Of a stretch of 46,443 nucleotides of DNA, positions 31,924-41,178 are shown in pieces. Both the position numbers and the translations under genes were made by a program. The stretch covers positions 1 to 46,443 of the forward strand of contig BJGF01000004.1 in the NCBI GenBank assembly GCA_014190295.1, in the 5' to 3' direction. The notes under the pieces were generated by a model. That model was not told the DNA's origin. It did not search any database and worked only from the letters and a program-made list of their open reading frames with translations. This stretch comes from Actinomycetes bacterium (lineage in GTDB: Bacteria; Actinomycetota; Acidimicrobiia; Acidimicrobiales; Ilumatobacteraceae). Positions within the stretch are counted from its first letter, which is position 1, and each line of letters starts with the position of its first letter.

Positions 31924-34797
31924 ATGGGCTCAACAACAGACTCGCCACAAACTGGCCGTGGAGGCTCAATACCCGCCTATCGCTACAACGCTTCACTGGC
32001 TGCCCAACTCGAAGAAAAATGGCAAAACATTTGGGAAAATCAAAGAACTTTTGAGGCACCTAATACTGCTGGTCCGCTCGCAGATAACGCGGCTGTTGCT
32101 GGTCGCGAAAAATTATTTATTCTCGACATGTTTCCATATCCGTCTGGCGCAGGTCTGCACGTCGGTCACCCGCTTGGATACATCGCCACAGATGTGTTCG
32201 GTCGCTACAAACGAATGACTGGAAAAAATGTTCTGCACGCAATCGGTTACGACTCGTTTGGTTTGCCAGCAGAGCAACATGCAATCGTCACAGGTATTCA
32301 TCCGAGGATCAATACCGAGTCGAATATTGCCAACATGCGCAGACAACTACGTCGTCTCGGTCTTGCACATGATCAGCGTCGCAGCATCAGCACCACAGAC
32401 GAAAACTATTACCGCTGGACACAGTGGATCTTCTTGCAGATTTTCAATTCGTGGTATGACGACAAACTAAAAAAAGCACGAAACATCTCTGAACTTGAAA
32501 AAGAATTTGCTTCGGGCAAGCGCAAACCAAGCGCAACGCATACTGGTGCTGAATGGAACTCACTTTCAAAACTTGAACAGCGCAAAATTCTCGACGACTA
32601 TCGTCTCGTCTATCTTGCCAATGCGCCAGTCAATTGGTGCCCGGGGCTTGGCACGATTTTGGCAAACGAAGAAGTAACCGCCGAAGGTCGCAGCGACATC
32701 GGCAATTATCCAGTTTTCAAACGCAACATGCGTCAGTGGACGATGCGCATTACTGCTTACGCCGATCGTTTGCTTGACGACCTTGATCGACTTGACTGGC
32801 CAGAGTCAATCAAGTTGATGCAACGCAACTGGATTGGTCGCAGCACTGGTGCTCGCGTGAGATTTGCTTCAAGTGCCGGCGAGATTGAAGTTTTCACAAC
32901 ACGACCCGACACATTGTTTGGTGCAACATTCATGGTGTTGTCGCCAGAACATCCGCTTGTTGATGCCTTGACAACCAAAACACAACGCAATGCTGTCGAA
33001 AAATATCGTGAACTGGCACGCAAACTCAATGACAACGAACGCCAAAATGACGACCGCAAGAAAACTGGCGTCGACACTGGATCGACGGCGACCAACCCGG
33101 TTACAGGCGAACAGATTCCGGTGTGGATCGCCGATTATGTGTTGATGGGTTACGGCACTGGTGCGATCATGGCGGTGCCCGCGGGCGACGAACGTGACTT
33201 TGCATTTGCCCGTGCCTACAAACTGCCGATTGTGGCAATTCAGATGCCCCCAGATTCGTGGTTCGCAAGCCACGAGATAACACCAACCACCGACTGCGCA
33301 ACTTGGCCACAAGCATTTGTCGGCGAAGGAACTTACACGAACTCGTCAAACAAAAATATTTCGCTCAACGGCGAGCGCACAATGAGCCAAGCGATCGTGC
33401 TCATCAACTCTTGGCTTGAGAAAAATAATTTTGGCGAATCGGCGATCACATACAAACTTCGCAACTGGTTGTTTTCGCGACAGCGATATTGGGGCGAGCC
33501 GTTTCCGATTGTCTATGACGAGCACGACATGCCTTGCTCGGTGCCCGATAATTTATTGCCCGTCAAGTTGCCAGAATTGATGGATTTCAAACCGCAAACT
33601 CTCGACCCGAATGACGAACTCACAGATCCGCTTCCACCATTAGCTCGCGTAACCGACTGGCTGAACGTAACTCTTGACTTGGGTGACGGGCCCAAAACTT
33701 ATCGACGCGAAGTGAACGTGATGCCGCAGTGGGCAGGCTCGTGTTGGTATGAGTTGCGCTATCTCGACCCGACAAACACTCAGCGATTCGTTGATGCAGA
33801 TGTTGAGCGTTACTGGATGGGGCCAAAATCTGCTGGCCACACTGGCGGCGTCGATCTATATGTCGGTGGTGTTGAGCATGCTGTGTTGCATTTGCTGTAC
33901 TCGCGTTTCTGGCACAAAGTTTTGTACGACCTCGGCCATGTTTCAAGCGAAGAGCCTTTTCATAAACTTTTTAATCAGGGATACATTCAGGCATACGCAT
34001 ATCGTGACTCGCGCGGACAAACAGTTCCGGCAGGTGAAGTCGTCGAAGACAACGGCAAATACTTCTTTGAGGGTGAAACGGTTCAGCGTGAATACGGCAA
34101 GATGGGCAAGAGTCTAAAAAATATCGTCACGCCAGACGAAATGTACGACGAGTTCGGCGCAGATACTTTTCGCCTGTACGAAATGAGCACGGGCCCTCTC
34201 GATGCGAGTAGACCATGGAACACTCGCGATGTTGTCGGCATGCAGCGATTTTTGCAACGCACCTGGCGTAATTTGGTCGATGAAGAAACCAATTCACTGC
34301 ACGTTTCTGACGAACCTGCACCACTTGAATTGCGCCGTGCACTACACAGGTGTATTCAAGGTGTGCACCAAGACATGGAGAACCTGCGCTTCAACACTGC
34401 GATCTCAAAACTGATCGAACTCAACAACGCGTTGACCGTGCACGTAAACGCAACTGGCACGACGCCGCGCGAAATTGCAGTGCCGCTTGCCCAGATGCTT
34501 TCGCCACTTTGCCCGCATATTGCCGAAGAGTTGTGGCACAAACTCGGCGTGAAAACACCAATAACTTATACTCCGTTTCCGGTTGCCGACCCGACGATGT
34601 TGGTCAGCGAGACGATCGAAATACCTGTTCAGATAAACGGCAAGCTTCGCACGAGGCTTTCTGCCAGCGCCAATATCTCAGACGACGAGTTGCGCGCTCT
34701 CGCGCTTGCAGACCCAAAGATTATTCAAGCACTCGCCGGCACGACCCCAAGCAAAATAGTCATCGTGCCACAACGCCTGATCAACTTCGTTCTATAA
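31924..34797 (+). CDS. leuS: Leucyl-tRNA synthetase
   Basis: The class Ia synthetase of 957 residues charges tRNA-Leu. The HIGH motif is HVGH at 79-82 within PYPSGAGLHVGHPLGY. The second signature is KMGKS at 726-730, with Gly in place of the first Ser of KMSKS. The connective-peptide editing domain is present (TTRPDTLFGATFMVLSPEHP, VPAGDERDF). A C-terminal anticodon-binding helical bundle and small C-terminal domain follow. The protein is longer than the roughly 860 residues of the E. coli enzyme, partly from an N-terminal extension and insertions usual in actinobacteria. A strong GGAGG lies just before the ATG. It is divergent from rbfA. Confidence 0.97.
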   Translation: MGSTTDSPQTGRGGSIPAYRYNASLAAQLEEKWQNIWENQRTFEAPNTAGPLADNAAVAGREKLFILDMFPYPSGAGLHVGHPLGYIATDVFGRYKRMTGKNVLHAIGYDSFGLPAEQHAIVTGIHPRINTESNIANMRRQLRRLGLAHDQRRSISTTDENYYRWTQWIFLQIFNSWYDDKLKKARNISELEKEFASGKRKPSATHTGAEWNSLSKLEQRKILDDYRLVYLANAPVNWCPGLGTILANEEVTAEGRSDIGNYPVFKRNMRQWTMRITAYADRLLDDLDRLDWPESIKLMQRNWIGRSTGARVRFASSAGEIEVFTTRPDTLFGATFMVLSPEHPLVDALTTKTQRNAVEKYRELARKLNDNERQNDDRKKTGVDTGSTATNPVTGEQIPVWIADYVLMGYGTGAIMAVPAGDERDFAFARAYKLPIVAIQMPPDSWFASHEITPTTDCATWPQAFVGEGTYTNSSNKNISLNGERTMSQAIVLINSWLEKNNFGESAITYKLRNWLFSRQRYWGEPFPIVYDEHDMPCSVPDNLLPVKLPELMDFKPQTLDPNDELTDPLPPLARVTDWLNVTLDLGDGPKTYRREVNVMPQWAGSCWYELRYLDPTNTQRFVDADVERYWMGPKSAGHTGGVDLYVGGVEHAVLHLLYSRFWHKVLYDLGHVSSEEPFHKLFNQGYIQAYAYRDSRGQTVPAGEVVEDNGKYFFEGETVQREYGKMGKSLKNIVTPDEMYDEFGADTFRLYEMSTGPLDASRPWNTRDVVGMQRFLQRTWRNLVDEETNSLHVSDEPAPLELRRALHRCIQGVHQDMENLRFNTAISKLIELNNALTVHVNATGTTPREIAVPLAQMLSPLCPHIAEELWHKLGVKTPITYTPFPVADPTMLVSETIEIPVQINGKLRTRLSASANISDDELRALALADPKIIQALAGTTPSKIVIVPQRLINFVL

Positions 34798-34809
34798 ATA
34801 TATTTCGAA

Positions 34810-35607
34810 CTAGTGCAAATATTTTGCGGCGCGGTCGATGGCGGCGAAGTCGACTGACTTGAACATCAACAATATTGCGCGGTCAACGCCCCAGGTGCGC
34901 CAAGTTGCAAGTCTCGGATCGTCGCCGCGTAGCAACGCTTCGTCATAGTGCTCCCAAACCGAAACCGTAAATGGTTTATCTATTCCAGAACTTTCGTGAG
35001 CGTCTTTTGCGGCAGCAAGAATTTCACCAGCACGCTCATGACTGGCGCGAATGTTGACACCGTTAGTTCGAGCGCCCGCAATGCGTGCCAGCGCAACACT
35101 GTTAACACCGACGATTATTTGTGGTCTCGGGTTCGGCATTGGAAACTTCGCAAGTTCAACCCGACGATCAGGTGACCATATTTCTTGCAACACATCTAAA
35201 GCATTCGTTAGCACTGCGTGTCGCTCGCGAATCGTCGCTGGCGGAGTCACACCAATCGCCAAGCGCTCGGCTGCAAACGGACTATTGGGTGATGAACCAG
35301 CACCCAGACCTAAAACGAAACGTCCACCCGAAATTTGTTGCATCGTCGCAGCACTATTTGCAAGCAAACCTGGATGACGATTGCCTACATTTACAACCAA
35401 GGGGCCAAGTTCAATGGTTGTCGTCGCACTTGCAAGTGCACCAAGCAACGTAAAACATTCAGGCATGTCGGGGGCTTGCATCACATCGCCAGCGAGATGA
35501 TCAACAGTCCAAAAAGTTTCAAACCCTGCCGCCTCTGCTGCGATTGCTGCATCACGAGCAATCGGCCAAATTGCGGTACCAGGATTAATTTGTAAATCAA
35601 AACGCAT
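34810..35607 (-). CDS. LLM-class F420-dependent oxidoreductase
   Basis: The 265-residue protein has a luciferase-like TIM-barrel. Characteristic stretches are MRFDLQINPGTA, FETFWTVDHLAG, the TTTIELGPLVVNVGNRHPG strand with its LA helix, and ISGGRFVLGLGAGSSPNSP. It is shorter than most LLM enzymes (about 300-340 residues), with the C-terminal part compressed. The cofactor is likely F420 given FbiC in the window, but FMN cannot be ruled out. It converges on leuS with 12 bases between stops and diverges from the PhyH-family gene 66 bases away. It may belong functionally to the oxygenase block that follows. Confidence 0.8.
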   Translation of the reverse strand: MRFDLQINPGTAIWPIARDAAIAAEAAGFETFWTVDHLAGDVMQAPDMPECFTLLGALASATTTIELGPLVVNVGNRHPGLLANSAATMQQISGGRFVLGLGAGSSPNSPFAAERLAIGVTPPATIRERHAVLTNALDVLQEIWSPDRRVELAKFPMPNPRPQIIVGVNSVALARIAGARTNGVNIRASHERAGEILAAAKDAHESSGIDKPFTVSVWEHYDEALLRGDDPRLATWRTWGVDRAILLMFKSVDFAAIDRAAKYLH

Positions 35608-35673
35608 TTGTGCAGGCTAATTCACACGAAATACTCGAGTCCAACGCAAAGCCTGTATAGATAGAATTAGTCC

Positions 35674-36555
35674 GTGAGCACAACAAATATTGAATCAAAA
35701 GCCAGCCTCACCATTGTCAGTGCCAAGACATCGCCGCTAAGTGAAATTCTCGAAATTCTTGCCCGCGATGGTGGCGTCATTGTGCACGACATGCTTTCGC
35801 CTGAGACCGTTGCACGATTGCGCAATGAACTTGACCCGACTAGCGACGCAACTTCGGTTGGCCCAAAAGTCGATAACAAGAACGTCAATTACTTTTGGGG
35901 TGAGAAGACAAAACGATTCACTCGTTTGGCGCAACGATCGCAAACTTTTGCCGACGAAGTTCTGGTTCATCCAACCCTGATTGGTGTGGCTGATGCACTT
36001 TTAAAACCGAACTGCGCTTCTTATTGGATGAACACCGGCCAGATGATGGTCGTGATGCCGAGTGGCGCTCCGCAATATATGCATCGTGACTCAGACGACT
36101 GGCCGGCAATGTGCAGCCCGACAACACCAATTTGTCAGATCAGTTGCATGTTCGCTCTGTCAGAGTTCACCGCCGAAAATGGTGCGACTCGTGTTGTGCC
36201 TGGCAGCCATTTATGGAGTGACTATAAACGCGAAGCCACCGAAAGCGAAATTGCTCAAGCGATCATGCCACTGGGTAGTGCAATGATCTACACGGGCAAA
36301 GTTCTGCACAGTGCCGGCGCCAATAAAACGCAGAATGAACCGCGATACGGGATGCACTTGTCATATCTATTGGGTTGGCTGACACCAGAAGAAGCAGGAT
36401 GCCTCGGCGTGACCGAAGAACGAGCAAAAACATTTACTAAGCAACAGCAGCAACTTCTCGGCTATCGCTGCTATGACGCATCAGACCTAAATGGTGGTCG
36501 ATTGTGGACGGTTGATTATGAAGATGTACCAACAGGACTGGGATGGACACAATGA
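35674..36555 (+). CDS. Phytanoyl-CoA dioxygenase (PhyH)-family Fe(II)/2-oxoglutarate oxygenase
   Basis: A 293-residue cupin-fold oxygenase. The iron-binding facial triad is readable: His137 and Asp139 in QYMHRDSDDWP, and the distal His212 in GKVLHSAGANK. Arg224 (NEPRYGMHLSY) is well placed to bind 2-oxoglutarate. The CMFALSEFTAENGATRVVPGSH segment is typical of the PhyH family. Such enzymes hydroxylate acyl-CoAs, betaines or secondary metabolites, and the substrate here is unknown. It starts with GTG. Its stop overlaps the Rieske gene start region, so the two are translationally coupled. Confidence 0.85.
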   Translation: MSTTNIESKASLTIVSAKTSPLSEILEILARDGGVIVHDMLSPETVARLRNELDPTSDATSVGPKVDNKNVNYFWGEKTKRFTRLAQRSQTFADEVLVHPTLIGVADALLKPNCASYWMNTGQMMVVMPSGAPQYMHRDSDDWPAMCSPTTPICQISCMFALSEFTAENGATRVVPGSHLWSDYKREATESEIAQAIMPLGSAMIYTGKVLHSAGANKTQNEPRYGMHLSYLLGWLTPEEAGCLGVTEERAKTFTKQQQQLLGYRCYDASDLNGGRLWTVDYEDVPTGLGWTQ

Positions 36556-37655
36556 GCGAAAATAAAATTAACGGTCTAACCGAAAGTTTTACACGCGACG
36601 AATATAACTCGCCAGAAATCTTTAATCTCGAAATGGAAAAGATATTCGGTACGAATTGGTGTTTCGCTGGACGAACAGATCAACTTGCACATATTGGCGA
36701 CCGACTAGTAGTAGAAATCGGTAACGAAAGTATTTTGATTCTACGCAATCGCGAAAACGAATTACGCGCGTATTACAACGTTTGCCAACACCGTGGATCG
36801 CGACTTTGCGATGCCAGCGGCTCAGGCTTCGGCGCGGCGATCACTTGCCCGTATCACTCGTGGAGTTACTCGTTAGACGGCGCACTTGTGGCAACCCCGC
36901 TACACGAAAAAGATTCGATTGACCGAGAAACACTTGGCCTCAAATCGGTTCATGTTGATCAGTGGCAAGGCTGCTTATTCGTTTCATTGCAAACAAATCC
37001 ACCAGCACTAACTGACTGGTTAGAGAATCATTATTCGCGCCCGAGAGAACTCGAAAAATTCGATATGAGTTCACTGCGCACAGCTCGCACAACAGTCGAC
37101 GAAGTCAAAGCCAACTGGAAGGTACTCGCCGAAAATTACAGCGAGTGTTTGCACTGTGCTGTGGTGCATCCGGAACTAGTTGACCTCGTGCCAATTTACA
37201 AGACTGGCAAGACGATCCAAGATGATCGTCAAGATTGGGGCGCAAGTTTGGCCGAAGGAAAGACTTCGTTGTCGCATAATCCGAACGAAACTTTGGCGCT
37301 ATTACCCGCGATGGAAGAGTTAGATGAATACTCGGTGTTTGGTGCTTTCGTGTATCCGAACATGTTGATTGATATTTCGCCAACTGTGGCAGTGCTAACG
37401 CGGTACGTGCCACGGTCACCGACACACACAACTATTTATACCGATTATTTGTTTCCGAAAAGTGTTGTTGACGATAAGACGCTCGACCTTGAGCCAACGA
37501 TTAGTTTTAGCGACATGGTCAACCAGCAAGACATCGCCGTAAGTGAGCGCGTTCAGCGGGGCGTTTCGTCAAAATCTTTTACTCGCGCCTATCACACCAA
37601 AATGGAGCGCTACTGCCATCAACTAATTCGTCGCTACCGCAGCGAAATCAGTTGA
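36543..37655 (+). CDS. Rieske non-haem iron ring-hydroxylating-type oxygenase, alpha subunit
   Basis: A 370-residue terminal oxygenase. The Rieske 2Fe-2S centre is bound by Cys81 and His83 (CQHRGSRLCD) and Cys102 and His105 (CPYHSW). The mononuclear iron site uses His204 and His209 in ENYSECLHCAVVHPEL; a late Asp (QQDIAVSERVQRG) is a candidate third ligand. ENYSECLHCAVVHPE resembles enzymes that demethylate glycine betaine, stachydrine or carnitine (GbcA and CntA types) as well as aromatic dioxygenases. No reductase or beta subunit is nearby. An alternative ATG at 36552 would give a four-base ATGA overlap with the PhyH-family gene. Its stop overlaps by eight bases the stop of the convergent aminotransferase. 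Confidence 0.88.
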   Translation: MDTMSENKINGLTESFTRDEYNSPEIFNLEMEKIFGTNWCFAGRTDQLAHIGDRLVVEIGNESILILRNRENELRAYYNVCQHRGSRLCDASGSGFGAAITCPYHSWSYSLDGALVATPLHEKDSIDRETLGLKSVHVDQWQGCLFVSLQTNPPALTDWLENHYSRPRELEKFDMSSLRTARTTVDEVKANWKVLAENYSECLHCAVVHPELVDLVPIYKTGKTIQDDRQDWGASLAEGKTSLSHNPNETLALLPAMEELDEYSVFGAFVYPNMLIDISPTVAVLTRYVPRSPTHTTIYTDYLFPKSVVDDKTLDLEPTISFSDMVNQQDIAVSERVQRGVSSKSFTRAYHTKMERYCHQLIRRYRSEIS

Positions 37656-39036
37656 AACTTCCAACTGCATAAACCTTCGAGGCGCGCTCGCCCATTGACT
37701 GCAAAGTTTTGCCGACTGCAACAAGATTGCTGATGTATTGATCTGCGTCGCTTTTGGTGTGTGCGATTGAAAGCGTGAGCGATTCGCTTTTGCCCCAGGG
37801 TGGCAGAAAAACTCCGCCATTAAATTGCTTCAAAAAGTGCAAGTGGCTGATACCTGTACTGATTTTTAAGAACTCACGATAATTTTTTGCAGGCTTATCG
37901 TTGAAAACAACACAGACTTTGAATCCTGCCTGAAAACCGTATGCACTTTGCCCGTAACTATGAAGAGTCGATAAAGCATTTTTTAAAATATACGCACCAA
38001 GTTCGTTCGCCTGCGCATAAGCATCTTCAGTCATAATCTCTGTCAACACTGCACGGGCTGCAGCCATAGTTAACGGGTTGCCGTTAAACGTGCCAACTTG
38101 GTTGTAGCGACCATCTGTTATCGCCGACATAACTTCATCTGTTCCGCCGATCGCGCCACACGGCACGCCACCGCCGAGCGCCTTAGCCAAACAAATAATG
38201 TCAGGTGTGACGCCATAAAGTTTCGTTGCCCCGCCGTGATGAACGACAAGACCAGTTTTTACTTCATCGAACGCCAATAACACACCATGACGCTTAGTGA
38301 TTTCACGCACACCTTTTAGATAACCGTCTTGCGGCGCAATGATGCCCGCGTTCATCATCATCGGTTCGAGAATCATGCCGGCGATTTGCCCTGCGTACAT
38401 AGTCAACGTTCGTTCAAGTGCATCTAGATCGTTGTATGGAACGATGCGAACGCAATCTGCAATCGCTTGTGGCACTCCAGCACCTGGCACTCGCCATGGT
38501 TCTTGCTGCGGCCCTAGTTCGGATGTTGAACGAAAAATCGAAACAAGGACAGAGTCATGATGACCGTTATATGAGCCTTCGATTTTTATAATTAAGTCTC
38601 TGCCAGACACGGCACGCATCAAATGAATCGCGTCCATTGTGGCTTCTGATCCTGAATTACAAAACCGCCATTTTGGTAAACCAAAACGCTTGGTGAGTGC
38701 TTCAGCAACGACGATCACATCAGGCGTCGGCTGGGCAAAATGTGTGCCAAGCGTGACGCGTTGCTGAACTGCTGCCACAACTGCAGGGTTGGCATGACCA
38801 ACGACGTTTGCGCCGTAGCCAGCATGAAAGTCAACATATTTATTGCCGTCAACATCCCATACATGTGAACCCTCGCCATGACTTACCCAGATTGGGGTCG
38901 GACGAGAACTCGCCCAACTTGAAGGCACCCCGCCAGGTATTGATTTAGATGCCTGCTGATGCATCTCTACCGATTTTGGCACTCGGCTCATAAAAATTCG
39001 CTCTTCGTTCTCGATTATTTCATCGAGCGACATCAT
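37648..39036 (-). CDS. Class III aminotransferase (glutamate-1-semialdehyde aminomutase-like)
   Basis: A PLP enzyme of the ornithine/GSA aminotransferase fold. The family elements are visible in order: VWDVDGNKYVDFHAGYGANVVGH, the phosphate-binding FCNSGSEATMDAI, YNGHHDSVLVS, the Asp of LLAFDEVKTG and the Schiff-base Lys285 in ICLAKALGGGVPCG. It resembles the broad GSA-aminomutase-like group rather than true HemL, because a haem gene context is lacking. Many such enzymes act on omega-amines or amino acids. I start at the ATG whose complement ends at 39036 (second ATG at 39033); an upstream TTG start at 39069 is unlikely. It is divergent from the PotD-like gene by 54 bases, which suggests a linked role in amine use. 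Confidence 0.85.
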   Translation of the reverse strand: MMSLDEIIENEERIFMSRVPKSVEMHQQASKSIPGGVPSSWASSRPTPIWVSHGEGSHVWDVDGNKYVDFHAGYGANVVGHANPAVVAAVQQRVTLGTHFAQPTPDVIVVAEALTKRFGLPKWRFCNSGSEATMDAIHLMRAVSGRDLIIKIEGSYNGHHDSVLVSIFRSTSELGPQQEPWRVPGAGVPQAIADCVRIVPYNDLDALERTLTMYAGQIAGMILEPMMMNAGIIAPQDGYLKGVREITKRHGVLLAFDEVKTGLVVHHGGATKLYGVTPDIICLAKALGGGVPCGAIGGTDEVMSAITDGRYNQVGTFNGNPLTMAAARAVLTEIMTEDAYAQANELGAYILKNALSTLHSYGQSAYGFQAGFKVCVVFNDKPAKNYREFLKISTGISHLHFLKQFNGGVFLPPWGKSESLTLSIAHTKSDADQYISNLVAVGKTLQSMGERASKVYAVGSFN

Positions 39037-39090
39037 GACGACTAAGTTTAGCGTCAGGCAAACGAACAAGCGAAAACGGGGACGACGAAT

Positions 39091-40293
39091 ATGCGCAGAC
39101 GAGACTTCTTACGAAATTTAGTCATTACCACGGGTGGAGTAACACTCGGTGGCTCATTGCTCGCTGCGTGTGGTGGATCTAGCACAACGACAACAGTCGG
39201 TGGTCTAGCAATCGGCACGCCCGAACAACCAATCAAGCTTCCAGTCACAACGCAAGCAATTGCCGATGGGCTTGCCAACGAAACTGGCGTTCTCGAAATT
39301 CTAAATTGGGCCGATTACGTAAATCCTGAGTCGATTGCGTTGTTTGAAAAACAATTCGGTGTCAAAGTTGTCGAAAGCATCTACGACGAGGAAGGCGCAG
39401 CGATTGCCAAACTTCGCAACGGCACTTTCAAGCCAGATCTGATTTTCGGAATGTCTGCGACTGGTCTCGCCAAACTTGTTTCCGGTGATATTTTGCAACC
39501 ACTAAATAAGTCATACATACCAAACTTTGGCAATGTAATTTCTGGTCTACGAAACCCTTATTACGATCTTGAATCGCAATACACGGTGGCATACATGATC
39601 TACGGAAACGGCATCGGCTATCGCACTGATCGCATTGACAGAAATGCTTTCACTTCGGGCAACGGCTATGACGTGCTTTGGGATTCGCAGTACAAAGGAA
39701 AATCCGGAGTACTTGATTCACCTCGTGACACAATCGCGATGGCAATGTTCAGGGCGGGCAACTTTGACGCGAACACAAGCGACCCAGCGATTATCAAGCA
39801 AGCTGGTGACGATCTGATTGCAATGCGTGAAGCCACAAATCCAAAAGTTGATATTCTCGCCTACACCGAACTACCTGCTGGCAATCGCGACATCAACTTC
39901 ACATGGTCTGGCGACTTGTTTACCGCATTGCAATATCTACCTGAAGGTGTTTCGCCAGAAGTGCTCGGCTTTTGGTATCCGCCAAAGACAATCACGACAA
40001 ATGATTTCTTTTGTCTTACAAAAAACGCAAAGGCACCGGTGCTGGCGCATCAATTGATCAACTTTTTGACTGATACCGACAACGCACTATTAAATCGCTC
40101 GTACGTTGGCTATCAGCCCGCACTCGAGACAATAACGGTTGACATGTTGCTGAAGAGCGGCACAATCCCCGAGTCATTAGTTGATGCACTTGTGACACCC
40201 GAGCGTTATGAAGTTGCATTGTCTCAAGTCACCCTTGACCCAGAAATTGATGCGCTTTGGACAGATCAGTGGATTGCATTCACTGCTGGCTAA
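39091..40293 (+). CDS. Polyamine-type (PotD-like) ABC transporter substrate-binding lipoprotein
   Basis: The 400-residue binding protein has a twin-arginine-like start (MRRRDFLRNL) and a lipobox LAAC with Cys27. It may be exported by Tat and then lipidated. A low-complexity Ser/Thr linker follows. The mature domain starts with EILNWADYVNPESIALFEKQFG, a hallmark of spermidine/putrescine-binding proteins, followed by LRNGTFKPDLIFGMSATGL and YGNGIGYRTDRID. It heads a gene trio with two permeases, and the ATPase gene is on the opposite strand just beyond. The ligand could be a polyamine, a betaine or another small cation. Aromatic and acidic pocket residues were not resolved here. Confidence 0.88.
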   Translation: MRRRDFLRNLVITTGGVTLGGSLLAACGGSSTTTTVGGLAIGTPEQPIKLPVTTQAIADGLANETGVLEILNWADYVNPESIALFEKQFGVKVVESIYDEEGAAIAKLRNGTFKPDLIFGMSATGLAKLVSGDILQPLNKSYIPNFGNVISGLRNPYYDLESQYTVAYMIYGNGIGYRTDRIDRNAFTSGNGYDVLWDSQYKGKSGVLDSPRDTIAMAMFRAGNFDANTSDPAIIKQAGDDLIAMREATNPKVDILAYTELPAGNRDINFTWSGDLFTALQYLPEGVSPEVLGFWYPPKTITTNDFFCLTKNAKAPVLAHQLINFLTDTDNALLNRSYVGYQPALETITVDMLLKSGTIPESLVDALVTPERYEVALSQVTLDPEIDALWTDQWIAFTAG

Positions 40294-40296
40294 GCA

Positions 40297-41178
40297 TTGA
40301 TTAAATCTCCACGTCTTTGGACGGGTCTTGCGATACCGGGCACAACCTGGCTGATCACGTTGTTTGCGATTCCGTTTTACGCAGTTGCCTGCGTTGCGTT
40401 CGGAACGATCGACCCGATTTTTCGTGACGCGGCACCGCAATGGAACCCTCTTTTGTGGAACTTGGATCAAGCGCAAAATATTTTAGTAAGCCTCACGTCT
40501 GGACCACTGCGTGGTGTTTTCATTCGCACCGTTGTATATGTAATTTCAGCGATGATTTTGTCGTTTGTGATTGGATTTCCAATTGCATATTTTTTAGCGA
40601 GACACGCAGGTAAACGAAAACTTCTTTTGCTGTCGCTAATAATTGTGCCTTTTTGGGTCAACTACTTAATGCGAATGTTGGCGTGGGTCAACTTGCTAAG
40701 CCCCAGTGGTTTGTTCAGCCGATTTATGAGCATGTTCGGCATAAATTACAACTGGCTTGATGGCTCACCGACAACAGTAATTTTGGGCTTGGTCTATGGA
40801 TATATTCCGTTTCTAATTTTGCCACTGTATGCAACCCTTGAGCGTCTTGATTGGCGACTGATTGAGGCCGCGCGTGATCTAGGCGCATCTTCGAGCGAAG
40901 CATTTCGTCTAGTTACCGTGCCGATGTCAAAAGCAGGGCTCGCTGCCGCCGGAGTATTGATTGCACTGCCGATGTTTGGCGACTATTACACAAATGATTT
41001 GCTTTCTCGTTCACCGAACACAGAAATGCTCGGCAATCAAATTGATTTCTATTTAAACAACAGCACACAACCTCAAAATGGAGCGTTGCTCGTGTTGGTA
41101 ATGTCATTATTTTTGGCAATCTTCATGTCTTTCTATTTGCGCAGTACAAATCGATTTGCAAAAGAGACAGTTAAGTGA
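40297..41178 (+). CDS. PotB-like ABC transporter permease
   Basis: The 293-residue permease has about six membrane helices and the EAA loop IEAARDLGASSSEAFRLVTV, which contacts the ATPase. The start LWTGLAIPGTTWLITLFAIPF and the FWVNYLMRMLAWVNLLSPSG segment match the PotB group. The only reasonable start is a TTG three bases after the PotD-like stop, so translation is probably coupled. Its stop overlaps the following permease start by four bases (GTGA). Confidence 0.88.
   Translation: MIKSPRLWTGLAIPGTTWLITLFAIPFYAVACVAFGTIDPIFRDAAPQWNPLLWNLDQAQNILVSLTSGPLRGVFIRTVVYVISAMILSFVIGFPIAYFLARHAGKRKLLLLSLIIVPFWVNYLMRMLAWVNLLSPSGLFSRFMSMFGINYNWLDGSPTTVILGLVYGYIPFLILPLYATLERLDWRLIEAARDLGASSSEAFRLVTVPMSKAGLAAAGVLIALPMFGDYYTNDLLSRSPNTEMLGNQIDFYLNNSTQPQNGALLVLVMSLFLAIFMSFYLRSTNRFAKETVK

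Noticed and set aside
31550-32218. 222-residue plus-strand frame across rbfA and the start of leuS
   Set aside because: It overlaps two certain genes, one antisense and one in another frame, and shows no protein-like pattern of its own.
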